26,696 bases of DNA, taken from NCBI GenBank assembly GCA_050944035.1, contig JBMNQH010000020.1, positions 1 to 26,696 of the forward strand. Reading direction: 5' to 3'. The translations under genes and the position numbers were made by a program. The notes under the pieces were generated by a model. It had not been told where the DNA came from. It did not search any database and saw only the letters and a program-made list of their open reading frames with translations. This document shows positions 23,667 to 26,696 of this stretch, one piece after another. The stretch is from JBMNQH01 sp050944035. GTDB lineage: Bacteria > Bacillota > Clostridia > Oscillospirales > Oscillospiraceae. Each line of letters begins with the position of its first letter. The first letter of the stretch is position 1.

Positions 23667-23673
23667 GTTTGTG

Positions 23674-23728
23674 AAAAAAGAAAAAGCGGAGGGTGGAACG
23701 GCGTTCTTTTCGCCGCGCCGCCCTCCGC
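23674..23728 (-). terminator. Strong terminator after mobC
   Basis: Arms of 18 nt (23686-23703 and 23711-23728) pair with GCGGAGGG/CCCTCCGC at the base, a few mismatches, and a 7-nt loop. On the minus strand they are followed by TTTTTCTTTTTT. It stops the DUF3849-mobC transcript 21 nt after the mobC stop. Confidence 0.85.
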
Positions 23729-23748
23729 AGATGGGGTTTATCTCCCTG

Positions 23749-24093
23749 TCACGATAGATTAGAGAGCTGGGTCAGGATTTTCTTCACGCCCTCCCATAGC
23801 TGCTCCTGTCGCTGGGCTATATCATCCAGGTCAGCGTCGTAGACACGCCCAGTCTCATGCACTCGGCGGGTGAGCTGGTTCAGGTTGTTGCTGCTCCGGC
23901 GCAGCAGAGACACCAGCTCCTTCAGCTCCGGCAAGTCCAGCTGCACCACATAACCGTCCAGGGCCATCTTCCGCAGATAGGCTTCTCGGTTCTTCGTCCC
24001 AAGTTGGGACATTTTCTGCTCGATCAGCGCCAGCTCCTCTTGGGAGACTCGGAAATTCACCTGGACATCTCGTTTTCGTCTCGGGGTGCTCAC
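23749..24093 (-). CDS. mobC: MobC-like relaxosome protein (114 aa)
   Basis: Residues 8-25 (RDVQVNFRVSQEELALIEQK) form the ribbon-helix-helix-like start of MobC proteins. The rest reads GTKNREAYLRKMALDGYVVQ, then LKELVSLLRRSSNNLNQLTR, typical of plasmid mobilisation relaxosome proteins. It binds oriT and helps the relaxase. The start overlaps the DUF3849 stop by 4 nt, so both are coupled. A strong terminator follows at 23674-23728, so the relaxase must be expressed from another transcript or read-through. Confidence 0.88.
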   Translation of the reverse strand: MSTPRRKRDVQVNFRVSQEELALIEQKMSQLGTKNREAYLRKMALDGYVVQLDLPELKELVSLLRRSSNNLNQLTRRVHETGRVYDADLDDIAQRQEQLWEGVKKILTQLSNLS

Positions 24094-25154
24094 CGTTCCG
24101 GCTCCCTCTTTTTATGGGCCGGAACTTTCGGGACTGTCTGTTTCGGTTCCTGCTTCAAATGCTCCCGGACAGAAGGCCGGGGCTGGCGCAGCTCCTTGGA
24201 GCGGTCCTCGCTGGCCAGGATAATAGCATAGGTTCCAGGCAGTCTTTTCATGCCGGTAAAAGCCAGACTGCGGAACGGCAAGAGATTCATCAGCCGGTCA
24301 TGGTCTTTGCTTCCTGCGCGATTCAGAAACTCCGGGGAAATGCGGGCCATATAATGGGTCCCATGGGGGCTGTTCGGCATATCCGGTGCGCGCAGCTCCC
24401 GCAAAATCCGTTCTGCCTCTGCCTGGATGTCCTCTGCCGTCAAGGGCTGGCGGCGCAGATGTTCCTCGCGCACCAGATCAATAAACCCGTTCAAAACAGC
24501 GGGGTGGCTGTTCAGGGCATAGCCGCAGCGGACGGTATCGGAGTTGTAGTTAGGGATGGTCTTTGCCCATTCCTTGTTGCGGGGCGAGTAGCGTCCATCC
24601 CAGTCCTGGAGCTGGACGGTGTTGGCAAGGACCAGCATAACCCGGTCCATGCCATAGGTCTCGATCACACCCTTGGCGGCATCGTGACTGAGATACATCC
24701 CGTCGAAGTGTTCCCGCACGGCTGCTTCAATGGCCTCTTTGCATTGGAGATTGGCGTTATTGGAAGCCCGGTACTGCTCCAGCTCCCCATGCTCTTTCGC
24801 ATACACAGCAGAGTGAGGGTAAATGGCGGCTTTCCGCAGCTCTGTCTGGGCCTTGCAAGCATCATCGGCCCGGTTCTCGATGCTGTCCCGGATCACATCC
24901 ATGTAGCCGGTCTCCAGTTTCTCAAAGTAACGGTACACATCTGCCAGCGGTGTGGGCGAATCCAAGAGGGCCTGGGCCTGGGCGTCGGTCAGCTCCAGCT
25001 GCTCCATCGCCATCACGATGTCCTCCCGAACAGTGTACTCATAGGCATGGTTCAGGACTTCTGCCGGGGGCTGGCTTTTCAGCCAGTCCCGGTATTTGTC
25101 CTGTTCAGCGGCCATCTTCTCATAAAGGGCCGTATTCAGATCGTTGGTATTCAT
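24090..25154 (-). CDS. DUF3849 protein (354 aa)
   Basis: The protein starts MNTNDLNTALYEKMAAEQDK and contains KAAIYPHSAVYAKEHGELEQ and TVQLQDWDGRYSPRNKEWAK, sequences I associate with DUF3849 proteins of conjugative elements. The C-terminus is basic (KKREPER). AGGAGG lies 9 nt upstream of the ATG at 25154. It follows the helicase gene within a few nt and overlaps mobC, so the three form one transcription unit. Its role in transfer is unknown. Confidence 0.8.
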   Translation of the reverse strand: MNTNDLNTALYEKMAAEQDKYRDWLKSQPPAEVLNHAYEYTVREDIVMAMEQLELTDAQAQALLDSPTPLADVYRYFEKLETGYMDVIRDSIENRADDACKAQTELRKAAIYPHSAVYAKEHGELEQYRASNNANLQCKEAIEAAVREHFDGMYLSHDAAKGVIETYGMDRVMLVLANTVQLQDWDGRYSPRNKEWAKTIPNYNSDTVRCGYALNSHPAVLNGFIDLVREEHLRRQPLTAEDIQAEAERILRELRAPDMPNSPHGTHYMARISPEFLNRAGSKDHDRLMNLLPFRSLAFTGMKRLPGTYAIILASEDRSKELRQPRPSVREHLKQEPKQTVPKVPAHKKREPER

Positions 25155-25155
25155 G

Positions 25156-26696
25156 TTATCGCACCTCCTCATGTTGTTTCGGTTTCTTGCCAGGACTGCG
25201 GGGTGGCACCGGGCGCTTCAAGCTGTCCAGCACCGAAGGCCGTGCGCTCTTGGCAACCACAGTTTCCGGCTGGGCGTGGCCCTTGCCGTCAATGTTCAGC
25301 AGCGTGTCCAGTTCCACCAGACGGGCGGACTTGACTCGCAGATCATCCTCAAAAGGAAACGGCTTTCCGATTTCCTCTTTGGCTGCGGCCTGCTGTTGGT
25401 AAAGGTTGTCCAGCTGGTTTTTCACGGCTTCCAAACGCTGAGGCATCTGAACCAGTGCATTGTCGATACGGGTGAGGTTTCCGCGCGGGTCTGTGCCAAG
25501 GCTTGCCCGGTGGGTCATCTGGCCTTTCAACAGGAGCGTATATTCCTGTTTCCAAGCAGAAAACTCCACGGACATAGTAAAGCCCCGATAGTTGCCGATC
25601 TGCACCGGTTCGGAGCCTTTGACCTCCTTACAGGCGTCCAGCAAGGCTGCACCGGCGTTTTCTTTGTCGGTCAGCACATCACCCCGGATCTCCATTCCAG
25701 CAAAGCCATCCTCCGGGTGAGGATGGGCGGCCAGAGTCTCCAGGTCCGCTTCAAAGCCTTTGATAAATCCCTTGTTGGTTTCGATTTCCTGGGGGAAGTA
25801 TTTGAGCAACTGATCCTCCAGGCGGTACTGCTTGCTCTGATGGTCGGCTTTCATCAGCTTCAGACGCGCAACCTCCACATCCAAATCCATGCGCTCCTTG
25901 ATACGGGGGTCTCCGGCGCACAGGGCCTTGATCTCGGCAAAGGACAGCGCCGTTTCGTCCACATCATCGCAGGAGCGGACCGGGCTTTTGCTGGTCATGA
26001 TTTGCGAAATGAATTTCTGTTTGTTCTCCACCGTCTGCCACAGGTAGGCATCGAAAGTTCCCTCAGTAACATAGCGGTACACATGGACCAGCGGATTCTG
26101 GTTGCCCTGGCGCTCGATACGGCCCTTGCGCTGGGCAAGGTCTCCCGGACGCCACGGACAATCCAGGTCATGGAGGGCCACAAGGCGGTCCTGCACATTG
26201 GTGCCAGCGCCCATCTTGGCAGTGCTGCCTAAGAGGACGCGCACCTGCCCGATGCGGACCTTGGAGAACAGCTCCTTTTTCCGTGCCTCTGTGTTGGCTT
26301 CGTGGATAAAGGCGATCTGTTCGGCGGGCATTCCCTGGGCGATGAGCTTTTGCCGGATGTCCTCATAGATGGTAAAGGCAGGCTCCGGCTCATCCAACGG
26401 CACAGCCTGTTCCAGCGCATGAAGTGTGGGATTGTCCAGCTGTTTGGCTGCCTTTTTGGAGGGGGCTGCCTGGGGCGTGGAAATGTCGCAGAATACCAGC
26501 TGGGTTAGCTTGTCAGCCTCGCCGTCTCGCCAGATCTGCATGATATTACCCACACACTGATTGACCTTAGTGCCGGGTTCATCCGGCAGCAGCTGGTTGA
26601 TGATACGCTGGTCCAGACCCAGCTTGCGGCCATCGCCGGTAATCTTGAGCATATTGTCCTCTGAGGGGTCAACGCTGCCGCTGTGTACCCTGGAGG
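25156..26696 (-). CDS. C-terminal ~513 residues of a large SNF2-type helicase, partial
   Basis: The frame is open to the right window edge and starts upstream of it. The visible part has SRVHSGSVDPSEDNMLKITG, then LLGSTAKMGAGTNVQDRLVA, LHDLDCPWRPGDLAQRKGR and IERQGNQNPLVHVYRY, the last helicase motifs (V and VI) of SNF2-type enzymes. In Tn1549-type elements such a domain ends a very large methylase-helicase protein, so an N-terminal methylase is expected outside the window. The C-terminal ~250 residues are helical. It lies 1 nt from the DUF3849 gene and belongs to the same transcript. Confidence 0.85.
   Translation of the reverse strand, partial: SRVHSGSVDPSEDNMLKITGDGRKLGLDQRIINQLLPDEPGTKVNQCVGNIMQIWRDGEADKLTQLVFCDISTPQAAPSKKAAKQLDNPTLHALEQAVPLDEPEPAFTIYEDIRQKLIAQGMPAEQIAFIHEANTEARKKELFSKVRIGQVRVLLGSTAKMGAGTNVQDRLVALHDLDCPWRPGDLAQRKGRIERQGNQNPLVHVYRYVTEGTFDAYLWQTVENKQKFISQIMTSKSPVRSCDDVDETALSFAEIKALCAGDPRIKERMDLDVEVARLKLMKADHQSKQYRLEDQLLKYFPQEIETNKGFIKGFEADLETLAAHPHPEDGFAGMEIRGDVLTDKENAGAALLDACKEVKGSEPVQIGNYRGFTMSVEFSAWKQEYTLLLKGQMTHRASLGTDPRGNLTRIDNALVQMPQRLEAVKNQLDNLYQQQAAAKEEIGKPFPFEDDLRVKSARLVELDTLLNIDGKGHAQPETVVAKSARPSVLDSLKRPVPPRSPGKKPKQHEEVR

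Noticed and set aside
24114..26232. Plus-strand frames of 406 and 362 codons opposite the DUF3849 and helicase genes
   Set aside because: They are antisense to well-supported ICE genes, with no recognisable domains and no good SD.
1..26696. CRISPR arrays, tRNA or rRNA genes, insertion sequences
   Set aside because: No regular repeat-spacer pattern, no cloverleaf or rRNA-like stretch, and no transposase were seen on reading both strands.

Overview
The window looks like part of a Tn1549/CTn-type integrative and conjugative element (ICE) from a gut Firmicute of the Clostridia. No marker gene names the host. The inference rests on gene content: a MobC-type relaxosome protein, an NPEKT/HxDxxHxH relaxase, a DUF3849 protein beside the tail of a very large SNF2-type helicase, a CD1845-like membrane protein, a small sigma-like regulator, and Gram-positive style Shine-Dalgarno (SD) sites and promoters. 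No rRNA, tRNA, CRISPR array or insertion sequence was seen.

Layout. (1) Bases 1-1400, minus strand: a small sigma-70-like regulator, then a long leader-like stretch ending in a hairpin, then a 35-aa gene and the first 16 codons of a gene leaving the window. (2) 1390-2623, minus: a three-gene operon (90-aa protein, HExxH peptidase, zinc ribbon). A consensus promoter at 2798-2826 drives it and a compound terminator ends it. (3) 2891-9806, plus: a ten-gene run of an XRE repressor, an ImmA/IrrE peptidase, a second HExxH protein, a 46-aa SEC-C protein, a UPF0158-like protein, an unknown, a flavodoxin, a Y-family DNA polymerase, an unknown 396-aa coiled-coil protein and a YolD-like protein. It looks like a damage-response module under XRE/ImmA control and ends in a strong hairpin terminator. 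(4) 20038-9932, minus: a compact six-gene defence operon of XRE regulator, SNF2-like helicase, DUF4391-like protein, TIR-domain protein, type III Mod and type III Res. (5) 20115-26696, mostly minus: mobilisation genes, with a possible oriT, the relaxase, a secreted lipoprotein nuclease operon with its own promoter, MobC, DUF3849 and the helicase C-terminus.

The most interesting part is the defence operon. A complete type III restriction-modification pair (Mod with DPPY and FSGSATT, Res with DEAD-like helicase and PD-ExK nuclease motifs) is co-transcribed and translationally coupled with a TIR protein that retains the catalytic glutamate. A second large helicase and a DUF4391 protein precede it. 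The arrangement suggests DNA restriction plus an NAD-depleting or signalling arm under one XRE regulator. The middle of mod is far more AT-rich than its ends, which points to exchange of the target-recognition segment.

All homology calls come from reading motifs by eye; no searches were run. Starts were chosen from SD spacing and often differ from the longest open frame.
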